Source of the DNA: Pseudomonadota bacterium
Lineage (GTDB): Bacteria > Pseudomonadota > Gammaproteobacteria > Burkholderiales > Thiobacillaceae
Direction of reading: 5' to 3'
Length of the DNA stretch: 64,000 bases
NCBI GenBank assembly: GCA_021826065.1
Contig: JAKADY010000002.1
Coordinates: forward strand, 1 to 64,000
Part shown: positions 7,623 to 16,906 of the stretch, one piece after another
Layout: the number at the start of each line of letters is the position of its first letter
How positions within the stretch are numbered: the stretch's first letter is position 1
Program-made: the position numbers and the translations under genes
The notes under the pieces: model-generated
The model's input: only the letters and a program-made list of their open reading frames with translations
Databases searched by the model: none
Told to the model about the DNA's origin: nothing

Positions 7623-7957
7623 AACTGCTGTTCGATCAAAACCTGTCGCCCAAGTTGGTTGGCATGCTGGCTACGCAATATCCCGGATCAAGCCACGTCT
7701 CTCTTTGCGGGCTTGATCGTGCGCAGGATGCGGCGGTCTGGGAATTCGCCCGTCAACAGGGCTACATATTGGTGACCAAGGATTCTGATTTCGAGGAGCT
7801 CAGCCTGCTGCGCGGTGTGCCGCCCATGGTCGTCTGGCTGAGACTGGGCAATTGCACGACGGGAAGGATCGAGGAGGTCTTGCGACAGCATGCCGATGAG
7901 ATAAAGGCGCATGCAGCCAGCGGGCAGACAGGGTGTCTGGTGATTCATGATCGATGA
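7619..7957 (+). CDS. DUF5615 PIN-like toxin
   Basis: A 112-aa protein of the DUF5615 family, a compact PIN-like nuclease fold. The first acidic residue is in MKLLFDQNLSPKLV and the central acidic cluster in ILVTKDSDFEELS, followed by PPMVVWLRLGNCTT. These acidic residues are the expected metal ligands. The start overlaps the DUF433 stop by 4 bp, so the two are co-translated. Predicted role: RNase toxin held in check by the upstream DUF433 protein. RNase activity is inferred from the fold. Confidence 0.88.
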   Translation: MKLLFDQNLSPKLVGMLATQYPGSSHVSLCGLDRAQDAAVWEFARQQGYILVTKDSDFEELSLLRGVPPMVVWLRLGNCTTGRIEEVLRQHADEIKAHAASGQTGCLVIHDR

Positions 7958-8058
7958 CGGCATGCCGCTCAAACCCTTGGTTATCTGTACGCTCCGAGTA
8001 GGACCCCTATGCTGCCTGGCCGTCCTAAACGCGCGTGCGGCGCTATTTCGGGCTAGCA

Positions 8059-8102
8059 GCAGATGTCTTGCGGGCGACGCTGGTCGAGGCGACGGCTTGA
8101 CT
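8059..8102 (+). repeat. aroB: Relic copy of the aroB 3' end
   Basis: 44 bp that match the last codons of aroB (7042-7085) at 40 positions, including the encoded end [12 protein letters not shown] and its TGA stop. No further aroB homology is visible upstream. It lies at the other side of the DUF433/DUF5615 pair from the intact aroB, so the pair is bracketed by direct repeats about 1.0 kb apart. Confidence 0.8.
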
Positions 8103-8154
8103 GAACAATCGGTGGGAATCATAGTGGGACCAGAACTTAGTCAAGGACTGAACC

Positions 8155-8910
<756 letters not shown>

Positions 8911-8911
<1 letters not shown>

Positions 8912-10035
8912 TGCACCCGATCGCCCCCTACGCCGCAGACCCGGCGAGAACACGTGGCCGGCGCTATCCCGAACCGCCGGCCACGCCACGCAGCGAATAC
9001 CAGCGCGACCGCGACCGCATCGTCCATTCCACCGCCTTCCGGCGGCTGGAGTACAAGACCCAGGTCTTCGTCAACCACGAGGGCGACCTCTTCCGCACGC
9101 GGCTCACCCATAGCCTGGAGGTGGCCCAGATCGGCCGCACCCTGGCGCGCATGCTGGGGCTCAACGAGGACCTCACCGAGACCATCGCACTCGCCCACGA
9201 CCTGGGCCACACCCCCTTTGGCCATGTCGGACAGGATGCCCTGAACGACTGCATGCGTGAACACGGCGGCTTCGAGCACAACCTGCAGTCCCTGCGCGTG
9301 GTGGATGAGCTCGAGCAGAAATACGCCGAGTTCGAGGGGCTGAACCTCACCTTCGAGGCCCGCGAGGGCATCCTCAAGCACTGCTCGCGCCAGAACGCCG
9401 AGCGGCTGGGCGAGCTGGGCCGGCGCTTCCTGGAGGGATTGCAGCCCAGCCTGGAGGCGCAGATCGCCAATCTGGCCGACGAGATCGCCTACAACAACCA
9501 CGACGTGGACGACGGCCTGCGCTCGGGGCTGATCACCCTGGAACAACTGGAGGCGGTGCCAATCTTCGCGCGGCATCTCAGCGAGGTGCGGCGGCTGTAC
9601 CCCCAGTTGAACGACCGGCGTCTGATCCATGAGACCGTGCGGCGCATGATCAACACCCTGGTGGTGGACCTGTTGGCCGAGACCCGCCGCCGCCTGGACG
9701 AACACCGGCCCGAGAGCCTGGAGGACGTGCGTCGCTGCCCGCCGCTGGCCGGCTTCAGCGAGCAGGTGCGGGCAGAGCACCTAGAGCTCAAGCGTTTCCT
9801 GTTCCACAACCTCTACCGCCACTACCGGGTGGTGCGCATGAGCGAGAAGGCGCGCCGGGTGGTGCGCGAGCTGTTCGAGGCCTTCGTCAGCGAGCCCCGG
9901 CTGCTGCCACCGGAATACCAAAAGCGTGCCCAGGACGGGCTGCACCGCACGGTGTGCGACTACATCGCCGGCATGACCGACCGCTACGCCATCCGCGAGC
10001 ACCGGCGCATCTTCGACATCGAGGAGTTGGCCTGA
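8911..10035 (+). CDS. dgt: Deoxyguanosinetriphosphate triphosphohydrolase-like protein (HD domain)
   Basis: A 374-aa metal-dependent phosphohydrolase that is expected to convert dNTPs, mainly dGTP, to the nucleoside and triphosphate. The signature [20 protein letters not shown] leads into the HD-domain ligands: H in [15 protein letters not shown] in [13 protein letters not shown], and D in [16 protein letters not shown]. Length and motifs match the shorter, widely distributed dGTPase-like type. I chose ATG 8911, which overlaps the toxin-gene stop (TGATG); ATG 8902 would add three residues and cannot be excluded. Confidence 0.93.
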
Positions 10036-10087
10036 GTCAGGGGTGTGCTAAATAAGAATTATCACAACCCAGCGGACGGAGGGGGCC

Positions 10088-10276
10088 ATGAACGATCGAA
10101 CCGACGCTGCCTCTGCTGCGGCTCAGCCCAACGTTGCCGTGTCTTACGAAAAACAGCACACCGGGGTGGGGTTCACCCTCTATCTGGCCCTGGGGCTGAT
10201 CGCCCTGACCCTGCTGATGCTGGTGCTCGCCATTGCCATGATCGGGTTTACCGGGCCCCTGGGCGAGCCTTATTAA
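10088..10276 (+). CDS. Small single-pass membrane protein, unknown
   Basis: A 62-aa protein behind a strong GGAGG at about 10079. The first 27 residues are polar, then about 24 hydrophobic residues (FTLYLALGLIALTLLMLVLA and on) form one transmembrane helix, followed by a short tail GFTGPLGEPY. I do not recognise a family. It lies 52 bp after dgt in the same direction and may be in its operon. Coding is supported by the ribosome site, codon use and hydrophobic layout only. Confidence 0.6.
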   Translation: MNDRTDAASAAAQPNVAVSYEKQHTGVGFTLYLALGLIALTLLMLVLAIAMIGFTGPLGEPY

Positions 10277-10317
10277 CCCGGCTCCCAAATAGGCTGTGTT
10301 GCGTCATGTCCTGGACA

Positions 10318-10419
10318 CCTTCCCCCTGGAGGGGGGAAGGCCGGGATGGGGGTGAACAGCCATCGAGATCGGCACAGCGTACCACCCCCACCCCAACCCT
10401 CCCCCATCAAGGGGGAGGG
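10318..10419. repeat. Two GC-rich palindromes in the dgt-comF gap
   Basis: CCTTCCCCCTGGAGGGGGGAAGG at 10318-10340 (written here in two arms, CCTTCCCCC and GGGGGGAAGG) and CCCTCCCCCATCAAGGGGGAGGG-type arms at 10397-10419. Sequence between them is also roughly inverted. This is an interspersed palindromic unit; the 429-bp gap 10277-10705 otherwise contains only the REPIN at 10487 and no gene I can support. Confidence 0.6.
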
Positions 10420-10486
10420 AGCCAGGAATCGCAGGCACCGGGGTATTGGGCCGCTTAAATATGCACTCTTGGTGGAACCAATTCGG

Positions 10487-10556
10487 GTAGGAGCGGCGAG
10501 AGCCGCGACCTGTGATCGCTCGCTGGGGAGGAGGTCGCGGCTTTTGCCGCTCCTAC
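10487..10556. repeat. REPIN of the GTAGGAGCGG type
   Basis: Two inverted 24-bp REPs, GTAGGAGCGGCGAGAGCCGC plus GACC on the left and its reverse complement (22 of 24 matches) on the right, separated by about 22 bp. A single half of the same REP is found between nuoA and nuoB (61073-61096). Similar GTAGGAGCGG...AGCCGCGACC REPs are known from many gammaproteobacteria. Confidence 0.8.
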
Positions 10557-10705
10557 AGTTGCCGCGCCAGTGCACGCGGTCATCGCCGCTCTCGCTGCGC
10601 CGATAAGTTGCAAACAGAATAACACTAGAAGTTCACGCCCAAGACAGCGGGCGAGGGGCGCTTCGAGATCGGCTGCGCTGACTGTACTCCGGGGGTGAGT
10701 GTGTG

Positions 10706-10921
10706 TCAGGCGGATTGCAGCTCAAGGCCGATGCTGTCGAACAGCTTCCTGTCTTTGTCGCCGGAGCGCTTGGAGGCGTCGAGCACCTCGATCCCGACCA
10801 ACAGGCCGTCTTCGTCATAGTCGAGTATGACACCCTCGGCGACCTCCTCACTGCTGTCGATGGTCTTGCCCGTGAGATCCAGGTAAATGGCATCAGCGGA
10901 TTTGTCGAGTCTCACACGCAT
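10706..10921 (-). CDS. DUF2283 family protein
   Basis: A 71-aa protein with the DUF2283 pattern: MRVRLDKSADAIYLDLTG, then EEVAEGVILDYDEDGLLVGIEVLDAS. Start ATG 10921 follows CAGGAGAAAGCC. A longer frame upstream runs into the interspersed repeat and is rejected. DUF2283 proteins often pair with DUF4258 toxin-like proteins; no such partner lies next to this gene, so it may be an orphan. The 3' end ELQSA with a TGA at 10706-10708 looks complete. Confidence 0.82.
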   Translation of the reverse strand: MRVRLDKSADAIYLDLTGKTIDSSEEVAEGVILDYDEDGLLVGIEVLDASKRSGDKDRKLFDSIGLELQSA

Positions 10922-10965
10922 GGCTTTCTCCTGTCGAGACTGGGAATCGTACGGGACGGTAAACG

Positions 10966-11077
10966 TTAACCCGGCAACAACGTCCCGTCGCTCCGGCGCA
11001 GGCCGGAGCACAGACACACCGCTGGATTCCGGCCTACGCCGGAATGACGATTCTGCGGCATTAGACTGCCGAATCAA
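10966..11077 (+). repeat. 113-bp interspersed repeat, copy B
   Basis: Same orientation and nearly the same length as copy A at 7252-7364, with about a dozen substitutions. It lies between the divergent-side DUF2283 gene and the end of comF, immediately upstream of the DUF2283 start. Confidence 0.8.
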
Positions 11078-11088
11078 TAGCAGCCGGC

Positions 11089-11814
11089 TCAATCGCGCAG
11101 CGTGCGCGCCACCACCCAGGCCTCGACGCGGGCGGCGCCCGCCTGGCGGGCGGCCTGCGCGAGCGCATTGAGACTGGCCCCGCTGGTCATCACGTCATCG
11201 AGCAGGGCGATATGCCGGCCGCGCAGTGTCTGGCCGCAGGCAAAGGCGCCGCGGAGGTTGCGCTGCCTGGCTGCGTGGTCCAGGCCGACCTGGGCGGGGG
11301 TGTCGCGTGTGCGGCGGCAATCGGCCAGCAGTAGGGGGATGCCCAGCCGTTGGGACAACCGCCGGCCGATCTCCACCGCCTGGTTGAAGCCGCGCTCGGC
11401 CAACCGCCGGGGATGCAGCGGCATGGGCAGGACGGCGTCGGGCAGGTCCTCGTAGTCGATCTCTGGTAAGAGCAATTTGGCGAGGAAACCGGCCAAGGCC
11501 AGCTCGCCGCCGTACTTCAGCCGCTGAACCAGGATGTCGGCCGGCGGGGCATAGGCCAGGGCCGCGCGGCAGCGCTCGAAGGCCGGCGGCCGTTTGAGAC
11601 AGGCGCCGCAGGTCTCACCGCCCGGGGTCGGGCGGGCGCAGGTGGGGCAGCGCGGGGCGGCGAGCCGCGGCAGGTCACGCAGACAGCCCGGGCACAGGGG
11701 CCGGCCCAACGCGCGGACACCACACAGAAGGCAGGGTTGTGAGAACAGCCGGGTGCAGCGATCTTGCACAAGATTTGTGCAGTCGTTCAAAATCGAACGC
11801 ATCGAATTTGACAA
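11089..11814 (-). CDS. comF: ComF family phosphoribosyltransferase-like protein
   Basis: A 241-aa protein with the ComF layout. The N-terminal part has zinc-binding cysteine pairs (CLLCG, CPGC, CPTC, CGAC). The C-terminal half is a type I phosphoribosyltransferase fold with VLPMPLHPRRLAERGFNQA and the PRPP loop IALLDDVMTSGAS. ComF proteins aid uptake of transforming DNA; the exact reaction is not known. It is transcribed away from the biotin cluster. The 97-bp gap to the divergent membrane-protein gene must hold promoters for both. Start ATG 11814 is the farthest; ATG 11802 is an alternative. Confidence 0.9.
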   Translation of the reverse strand: MSNSMRSILNDCTNLVQDRCTRLFSQPCLLCGVRALGRPLCPGCLRDLPRLAAPRCPTCARPTPGGETCGACLKRPPAFERCRAALAYAPPADILVQRLKYGGELALAGFLAKLLLPEIDYEDLPDAVLPMPLHPRRLAERGFNQAVEIGRRLSQRLGIPLLLADCRRTRDTPAQVGLDHAARQRNLRGAFACGQTLRGRHIALLDDVMTSGASLNALAQAARQAGAARVEAWVVARTLRD

Positions 11815-11911
11815 CGCGCGTGTCCTCCCCGATGATAGCCGCCCATAGGCCTTTTAACATCGACCACGCCATCGATCGGCCATCGCCCGCCGACGCCCAC
11901 CCTTGCACACG

Positions 11912-12355
11912 ATGACTGCCCCCCGTGTCCTCACGGCCGCCGCCTGTCGGCGTAGCGCGCAGCTCTTCAACTGGCTCGCCGTCGGCACCACGCTGCTTTC
12001 CATCGCGCTCTTCAGCGTGGGACAGATGCTACCCAACAAGAAGATGGCCTTCCTGCCCATGGCCATGAGCCTGCCGCCGATCATGATCTGGCTGGCGGCC
12101 TCCATTTTCGTCTATGCCAGCATCGCCCACCACCCCGACGCGCGCGTGCGGCATTACAACAAGTGGGCGGGCTACCGCTACTACGGGCTGGTCGGTTTCA
12201 TGACCATCTTCGCCAACGACCTGGCACACCTGCCTGGCGGCTGGTGGCTGGTGTGGGGGGTGTTCTTCCTGGTGCTGGTGCCCTGGTCGCTGTGGGACAT
12301 CTGGCGCGCCGGCCGGGAGGATTGGCACGACATCACCCTGGAGGCCGGGACATGA
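11912..12355 (+). CDS. Conserved inner-membrane protein before bioB
   Basis: A 147-aa protein with three probable transmembrane helices ([58 protein letters not shown]). I do not recognise a named family. Its stop overlaps the bioB ATG (ATGA at 12352-12355), so it is translated with the biotin genes. No role in biotin synthesis is implied by its sequence. Start ATG 11912 has no obvious ribosome site; a TTG at 11903 is in frame. Confidence 0.65.
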   Translation: MTAPRVLTAAACRRSAQLFNWLAVGTTLLSIALFSVGQMLPNKKMAFLPMAMSLPPIMIWLAASIFVYASIAHHPDARVRHYNKWAGYRYYGLVGFMTIFANDLAHLPGGWWLVWGVFFLVLVPWSLWDIWRAGREDWHDITLEAGT

Positions 12356-13347
12356 ACGATCTGAGCCGTATCCCGGGAGAGACTCCGGCCTGGACCACCG
12401 AGGCGGTCGAGGCCCTTTATGCGCTGCCCTTCAACGACCTGATCTATCAGGCGGCCAGCGTGCACCGGGCACATTTCGACCCCAACACGGTGCAACTGTC
12501 CACCCTGCTGTCGGTCAAGACCGGTGGCTGCTCCGAGGACTGCGGTTATTGTGCCCAGTCGGCCCGCTATGACACCGGGCTCAAACGCGAGCGGCTGCTC
12601 GCGGTGGACGAGGTGGTGGCGGCGGCGCGGGCCGCCAAGGAAAGCGGCGCCACCCGCTTCTGCATGGGGGCGGCCTGGCGTGGCCCGAAGGACCAGGACC
12701 TCGAGACGGTGGCGGCGATGGTGCGGGCGGTCAAGGACCTGGGCCTGGAGACCTGTGTGACCCTGGGGATGCTCAAACCCGGCCAGGCCGAGCGGCTCAA
12801 GGCGGCGGGGCTCGACTATTACAATCACAACCTGGACACCGGCTCCGATTACTACGGCGAGGTCGTCACCACCCACCGCCACGCCGACCGGCTCGACACC
12901 CTGGCCCAGGTGCGCGCTGCCGGCATCCACGTCTGCTGCGGCGGCATCATCGGCATGGGCGAGAGCCGGCGCGTGCGCGCCCAGCTCATCGCCGAGCTGG
13001 CCAGCCTCGATCCCCAGCCCGAGTCGGTGCCCATCAACCTGCTGGTGAAGATCCCCGGCACGCCGATGGCGGCGCGTGACGATCTGGACCCCCTGGAGTT
13101 CGTGCGCACCGTGGCCTGCGCCCGCATCACCATGCCGCGCGCGCACGTGCGTTTGTCGGCCGGGCGGCGTGAGCTGGGCGAGGCCGTTCAGGCCCTGTGC
13201 TTCCTGGCCGGGGCCAACTCCATCTTCTATGGCGACAAGCTGCTCACCACCGGCAACGCCGAGGTGGAGGCCGATCGCCAGCTCTTTGCCAAGCTGGGGC
13301 TCAAGCCCGAATCCACCGAGGGGCGCCGCTGTGCCGGCGCCGGCTGA
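12352..13347 (+). CDS. bioB: Biotin synthase
   Basis: A 331-aa radical-SAM enzyme that inserts sulfur into dethiobiotin in the last step of biotin synthesis. The radical-SAM cluster motif is CSEDCGYC (C-x3-C-x2-C) near residue 59, followed by the BioB-typical [27 protein letters not shown] and YYNHNLDTG are further family signatures, with [12 protein letters not shown] near the C-terminus. It starts inside the stop of the membrane protein gene and overlaps bioF by 17 bp. Confidence 0.98.
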   Translation: MNDLSRIPGETPAWTTEAVEALYALPFNDLIYQAASVHRAHFDPNTVQLSTLLSVKTGGCSEDCGYCAQSARYDTGLKRERLLAVDEVVAAARAAKESGATRFCMGAAWRGPKDQDLETVAAMVRAVKDLGLETCVTLGMLKPGQAERLKAAGLDYYNHNLDTGSDYYGEVVTTHRHADRLDTLAQVRAAGIHVCCGGIIGMGESRRVRAQLIAELASLDPQPESVPINLLVKIPGTPMAARDDLDPLEFVRTVACARITMPRAHVRLSAGRRELGEAVQALCFLAGANSIFYGDKLLTTGNAEVEADRQLFAKLGLKPESTEGRRCAGAG

Positions 13348-14500
13348 GCTCGGCGCACGCCTGGCCGAGATCGAGGCGCAGGGGCTCAAGCGCCGACGAC
13401 GCGTCCTCGAAGGGGGGCAGGGCGCGCATGTGCGCGTGGATGGGCGCGAGCTGCTCTCCTTCGCCAGCAACGATTACCTGGGCCTGGCCAATAACGCCGA
13501 ACTGGTCGCGGAAGCGCAGCTCGCCGCCGGCCGCTTTGGCGTGGGGGCGGGGGCCTCACACCTGCTGACCGGTCACCATGCCCTGCACGAACGGCTGGAG
13601 GTCGAACTCGCCGCCTTCGTCGGCCTGCCGGCGGCGCTGCTCTTCGCCTCCGGCTACATGGCCAATCTGGGCGTGCTGGGCGCACTCCTCGGCCGCCATG
13701 ATGCCGTCTTCGCCGACCGCCTCAACCACGCCTCGCTGGTCGATGCGGCACTGTTGAGCCGGGCGCGCCACCACCGCTATCCCCACCTCGACCTCACGGC
13801 GCTCGACCGCATGCTCGGCGAGAGCCCGGCGCGCGTGAAGCTCATCGCCACCGACGCGGTGTTCAGCATGGACGGCGACATCGCCCCGCTGGCCGAGCTG
13901 CTCGACCTCGCCCAGCGGCACGATGCCTGGCTGTACGTCGACGACGCGCACGGCTTCGGCGTCCTGGGCCGGGAGGGCCGCGGCAGCCTCGAACACGCCT
14001 CATCGCTCACCCCTCACCCCTCACTCATCTACATGGCCACCCTCGGCAAGGCCGCCGGCGTGTTCGGTGCCTTCGTCGCCGGCAGTGAGGCCCTTATCGA
14101 CTGGCTCATCCACAAGGCGCGCCCCTATGTCTACACCACGGCCAGTCCGCCCATGCTGGCGGCGGCGGTGTCGCGCAGCCTCAGGCTCATCCGCGCCGGC
14201 GAACGGCGGCGCGAGCGGCTGGCGGCCCTGATCGCACGACTCAAGTCGGGCGTGGCGGGGCTGCCCTGGCGGCTGCTCCCCTCCGACACCCCCATCCAGC
14301 CCCTGGTCGTCGGCGGGAATGCGGAGGCCGTGCGCCTGTCCGAGGCCTTGCTCGCGCGCGACATCCTGGTGCCGGCCATCCGGCCCCCCACGGTGCCCGC
14401 GGGCACGGCGCGCCTGCGTATCTCGCTCTCCGCCGCCCACACCGAGGCGGATGTCGACCGGCTGCTGACCGCCTTGCACGAGATCGCGTGCGGCGACTAA
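13331..14500 (+). CDS. bioF: 8-amino-7-oxononanoate synthase
   Basis: A 389-aa PLP enzyme that condenses pimeloyl-ACP with alanine. It starts at GTG 13331 ([18 protein letters not shown]), inside the bioB gene; an earlier frame start would cover half of bioB. Signatures: [48 protein letters not shown] and the PLP lysine in MATLGKAAG. Just before the lysine, the stretch [12 protein letters not shown] (DNA 14006-14029) is a CTCACCCC repeat that recurs in bioH and, in degraded form, in bioC. The fold should tolerate this loop. Confidence 0.97.
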   Translation: MPAPAELGARLAEIEAQGLKRRRRVLEGGQGAHVRVDGRELLSFASNDYLGLANNAELVAEAQLAAGRFGVGAGASHLLTGHHALHERLEVELAAFVGLPAALLFASGYMANLGVLGALLGRHDAVFADRLNHASLVDAALLSRARHHRYPHLDLTALDRMLGESPARVKLIATDAVFSMDGDIAPLAELLDLAQRHDAWLYVDDAHGFGVLGREGRGSLEHASSLTPHPSLIYMATLGKAAGVFGAFVAGSEALIDWLIHKARPYVYTTASPPMLAAAVSRSLRLIRAGERRRERLAALIARLKSGVAGLPWRLLPSDTPIQPLVVGGNAEAVRLSEALLARDILVPAIRPPTVPAGTARLRISLSAAHTEADVDRLLTALHEIACGD

Positions 14501-14525
14501 AGCTGCCAGGCCGGCCGGCATCGCC

Positions 14526-15458
14526 ATGTCACCTCACCCCTCACCCCTCACGCCTGACGCTCCGCCCCTCGTCTGCCTGCACGGCTGGGGGCTCAACGGC
14601 CATGTCTGGGACGACCTGCGGTTGCGGCTGTCTCTGGGCGCGCCAGATGACGCACCCGCACGCGCAGGTCGGCAATCCGTTGCCGACGCTGTCGGTGCAG
14701 AGCCCCCTGACGCGGTCTGGCGATATGGGAATGCCGCCCTACGACGTGAAGATGATGATCGCGGCACGGTGCTGCTGTGCATGGCCGATGGCCCACCGGC
14801 CCTGTATACCCCCGACCTGCCCGGCTATCGCGGCGACCCGCTGCCGGACCCCTACACCGCCGAGACCCTCGCCGATCGGCTCGCGGCGACCCATCCCATG
14901 CCCTGCAGCGTCCTTGGTTGGTCCCTGGGCGGCATGGTGGCCCTGGCCTGGGCGGCGCGCCACCCACAACAGGTCCGGTCGCTCATCCTGGTGGGCACGA
15001 CCCCGGTCTTCGTCAACCGCGCGGACTGGGCCTTGGGGTTGGACGCCGAGGTGCTGGACGGTTTCGCCCAGGCCCTGATGCAAGACCCGCGCGCGACCCT
15101 TTTACGCTTTCTCGCGTTGCAGGCGCGCGGGGGCGACGAGGCCCGGTCGGTGGTCACCCGCCTGCGCACGCTGCTGCTGGCGCAGCCACTGCCCGAGCGC
15201 GCCACGCTCGCCGCCGGCCTGCAATTGTTGCGCACGGTGGATTTGCGCCCCTCGGTGTCCGCGGTGCGCTGCCCCGCCCTCGTCATCCATGGCGCATACG
15301 ATGCCTTGTGCCCGCTGGCCGCCGGCCGTTGGCTCGCCCAGCACCTGCCGGCGGCCCGGCTGGCGCTCAACGCGCGGGCGGCGCATGCCCCCTTCCTGTC
15401 CCACCCCGTGTGGTTCGCCGAGACGCTGCGCCGCCATCTCGCCGAGCTCAATGGATAA
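14526..15458 (+). CDS. bioH: Pimeloyl-ACP methyl ester carboxylesterase with an internal insertion
   Basis: A 310-aa alpha/beta hydrolase that should release pimeloyl-ACP from its methyl ester, ending the BioC-initiated pathway. The oxyanion motif VCLHGWGLNG, nucleophile GWSLGG, catalytic Asp in HGAYDALCP and His in RAAHAPFLSHP are present. It is about 50 aa longer than usual: residues 36 to about 90 (DNA about 14631-14800) interrupt the segment between HVWDDLRLRL and YTPDLPGYR. The insert DNA holds a perfect hairpin GTCGGCAATCCGTTGCCGAC (14668-14687) and GGGAATGCCGCCCTACG, one base different from part of the REPIN at 5552. The N-terminus is also a CTCACCCC repeat (MSPHPSPLTP). Confidence 0.9.
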   Translation: MSPHPSPLTPDAPPLVCLHGWGLNGHVWDDLRLRLSLGAPDDAPARAGRQSVADAVGAEPPDAVWRYGNAALRREDDDRGTVLLCMADGPPALYTPDLPGYRGDPLPDPYTAETLADRLAATHPMPCSVLGWSLGGMVALAWAARHPQQVRSLILVGTTPVFVNRADWALGLDAEVLDGFAQALMQDPRATLLRFLALQARGGDEARSVVTRLRTLLLAQPLPERATLAAGLQLLRTVDLRPSVSAVRCPALVIHGAYDALCPLAAGRWLAQHLPAARLALNARAAHAPFLSHPVWFAETLRRHLAELNG

Positions 15459-16356
15459 ACGCGCCATCCGCGCCGCCTTCGAGCGCGCCGCCCCACACTA
15501 CGAGCAGGCCGCGCAGCTGCAGCAGGAGGTGGCGCGGCGTCTGGACGAGCGCCTGGAGGTCATGAAGATCGCCCCGGCGCTGATCCTTGACGCCGGCTGC
15601 GGCACGGGCTTCGGGGTGCCGCTACTGCGTGCGCGCTACCCTGAAGCCCGCCTGATCGGGCTCGATCTCGCCCTGGCGATGCTCAAGCAGACCCGGGCGC
15701 GCCACGGCCAGGCACGCGGCTGGCGTGCCTGGCTCTCCCGCCTCACGCCGCACGCCTCCCCCCTCACCCTCGTCTGCGGCGACATCGAACGGCTGCCGCT
15801 GGCGCGCGACAGCGTGGACCTGGTCTGGTCCAACCTCACCCTGCAGTGGGTGGGCGACCTGCCGGCCACCCTGCGCGAGGTGCATCGGGTCATCCGCCCG
15901 GGCGGGCTGTTCGCCTTCAGCACCTTCGGCCCCGACACGCTCAAGGAGCTGCGCCAGGCCTTCGCCGGGATCGACGGCTACGCCCACGTCAACCGCTTCA
16001 TCGACATGCACGACATCGGCGACATGCTGGTGTATGCGGGCTTTGCCCACCCGGTCATGGAGATGGAAATGATCACCCTCACCTATGCCGACCTCAGGAC
16101 GATGCTGCGCGAGCTCAAGGCGATTGGCGCCGACACGGTGCTTGAGGGACGGCGGCCGGGCCTGATGGGGCGGCAGATGTGGCAGCGGCTCAGCGACAAC
16201 TACGAGCGGCTGCGTCGCGACGGCCGGCTGCCCGCCACCTTCGAGGTCATCTACGGCCATGCCTGGGCCGGGCGCAAGGACAAACTGGAGGACGGCCGGC
16301 AGGTGATCGAGCTGAAGATCCAGCACCGTCGATCGGGACAGCGCGGCGGCGGTTGA
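15451..16356 (+). CDS. bioC: Malonyl-ACP O-methyltransferase
   Basis: A 301-aa SAM-dependent methyltransferase that caps malonyl-ACP to start pimelate synthesis. The N-terminus RAIRAAFERAAPHYEQAAQ is typical of BioC. SAM motif I is LILDAGCGTGFG; later motifs are CGDIERLPLARDSVDLVWSN and VIRPGGLFAFSTFGPDTL. A short insert (WLSRLTPHASPLTL, DNA 15741-15770) of CTCACGCC-type repeat lies before motif II. ATG 15451 overlaps the bioH stop by 8 bp. bioD and bioA are not in the window. Confidence 0.95.
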   Translation: MDKRAIRAAFERAAPHYEQAAQLQQEVARRLDERLEVMKIAPALILDAGCGTGFGVPLLRARYPEARLIGLDLALAMLKQTRARHGQARGWRAWLSRLTPHASPLTLVCGDIERLPLARDSVDLVWSNLTLQWVGDLPATLREVHRVIRPGGLFAFSTFGPDTLKELRQAFAGIDGYAHVNRFIDMHDIGDMLVYAGFAHPVMEMEMITLTYADLRTMLRELKAIGADTVLEGRRPGLMGRQMWQRLSDNYERLRRDGRLPATFEVIYGHAWAGRKDKLEDGRQVIELKIQHRRSGQRGGG

Positions 16357-16416
16357 GGCCCTGGGGCCGGCGTCGCTCAGCCGGAGGGCGTCACTATGCA
16401 ATTCGGCGGGGGCCGT

Positions 16417-16447
16417 TATAATCGGACAAACGACTCTTTAGGAGTTG
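16417..16447 (+). promoter_or_regulatory. Putative promoter and operator of the Rrf2-family gene
   Basis: TATAAT at 16417-16422 is a consensus -10 box; the -35 is weak. Just downstream, the imperfect dyad CGACTCTTTAGGAGTTG (16431-16447) covers the Shine-Dalgarno AGGAG. A dyad of ACTC/GAGT is a plausible site for autoregulation by the encoded Rrf2 protein, or a hairpin masking the ribosome site. Confidence 0.5.
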
Positions 16448-16450
16448 CAT

Positions 16451-16906
16451 ATGGTTTTGTCCCGCACCAGCCAGTACGCCGTCCAGGCGCTCATCTACAT
16501 CGCCACCCAACCGCCGGGCGAGCCGGTGCTCAACCGCGACATCGCCGAGCGTCTGAACGTGCCTGCGGCCTATCTGGCCAAGATCCTGCAGAACCTGTGC
16601 AAGCAGGGGCTGCTCGATTCCTTCCGCGGCCGGCTGGGTGGTTTCTGCCTGCGCGAGGGGATGCACAAGACCAACCTGATGCAGGTGCTGCTGCTCACTG
16701 AGGGGCCGGACTTCACCAAGAGCTGCATCCTGGGCCTCAAGGAGTGCTCCGACGCGACGGCCTGTCCCATGCACTTCAAGTGGATCCCGGTGAAGAAGAA
16801 GATCATCAGCCTGCTGCAGGGTATGACCCTGGAGGAGCTGGCGCGGGCAGTGCAGACGGGCAAATACCGTTTGTCCGACCTGCCCTCTGTGATGGTGGCG
16901 CATTGA
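16451..16906 (+). CDS. Rrf2 family Fe-S transcriptional regulator
   Basis: A 151-aa regulator with the Rrf2 winged helix (VLSRTSQYAVQALIYIA, then AERLNVPAAYLAKILQNLCK and LLDSFRGRLGGFCL). Three cysteines in KSCILGLKECSDATACPMH form a C-x6-C-x5-C pattern suited to a [2Fe-2S] cluster, as in IscR, NsrR and relatives; which signal it senses is not clear. ATG 16451 lies six bases after AGGAG; a TTG at 16445 is in frame but too close. Its stop is overlapped by the TTG of the SCO1-like gene, and the cbb3 oxidase follows, so it may control respiration genes in response to oxygen, NO or copper. Confidence 0.88.
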   Translation: MVLSRTSQYAVQALIYIATQPPGEPVLNRDIAERLNVPAAYLAKILQNLCKQGLLDSFRGRLGGFCLREGMHKTNLMQVLLLTEGPDFTKSCILGLKECSDATACPMHFKWIPVKKKIISLLQGMTLEELARAVQTGKYRLSDLPSVMVAH

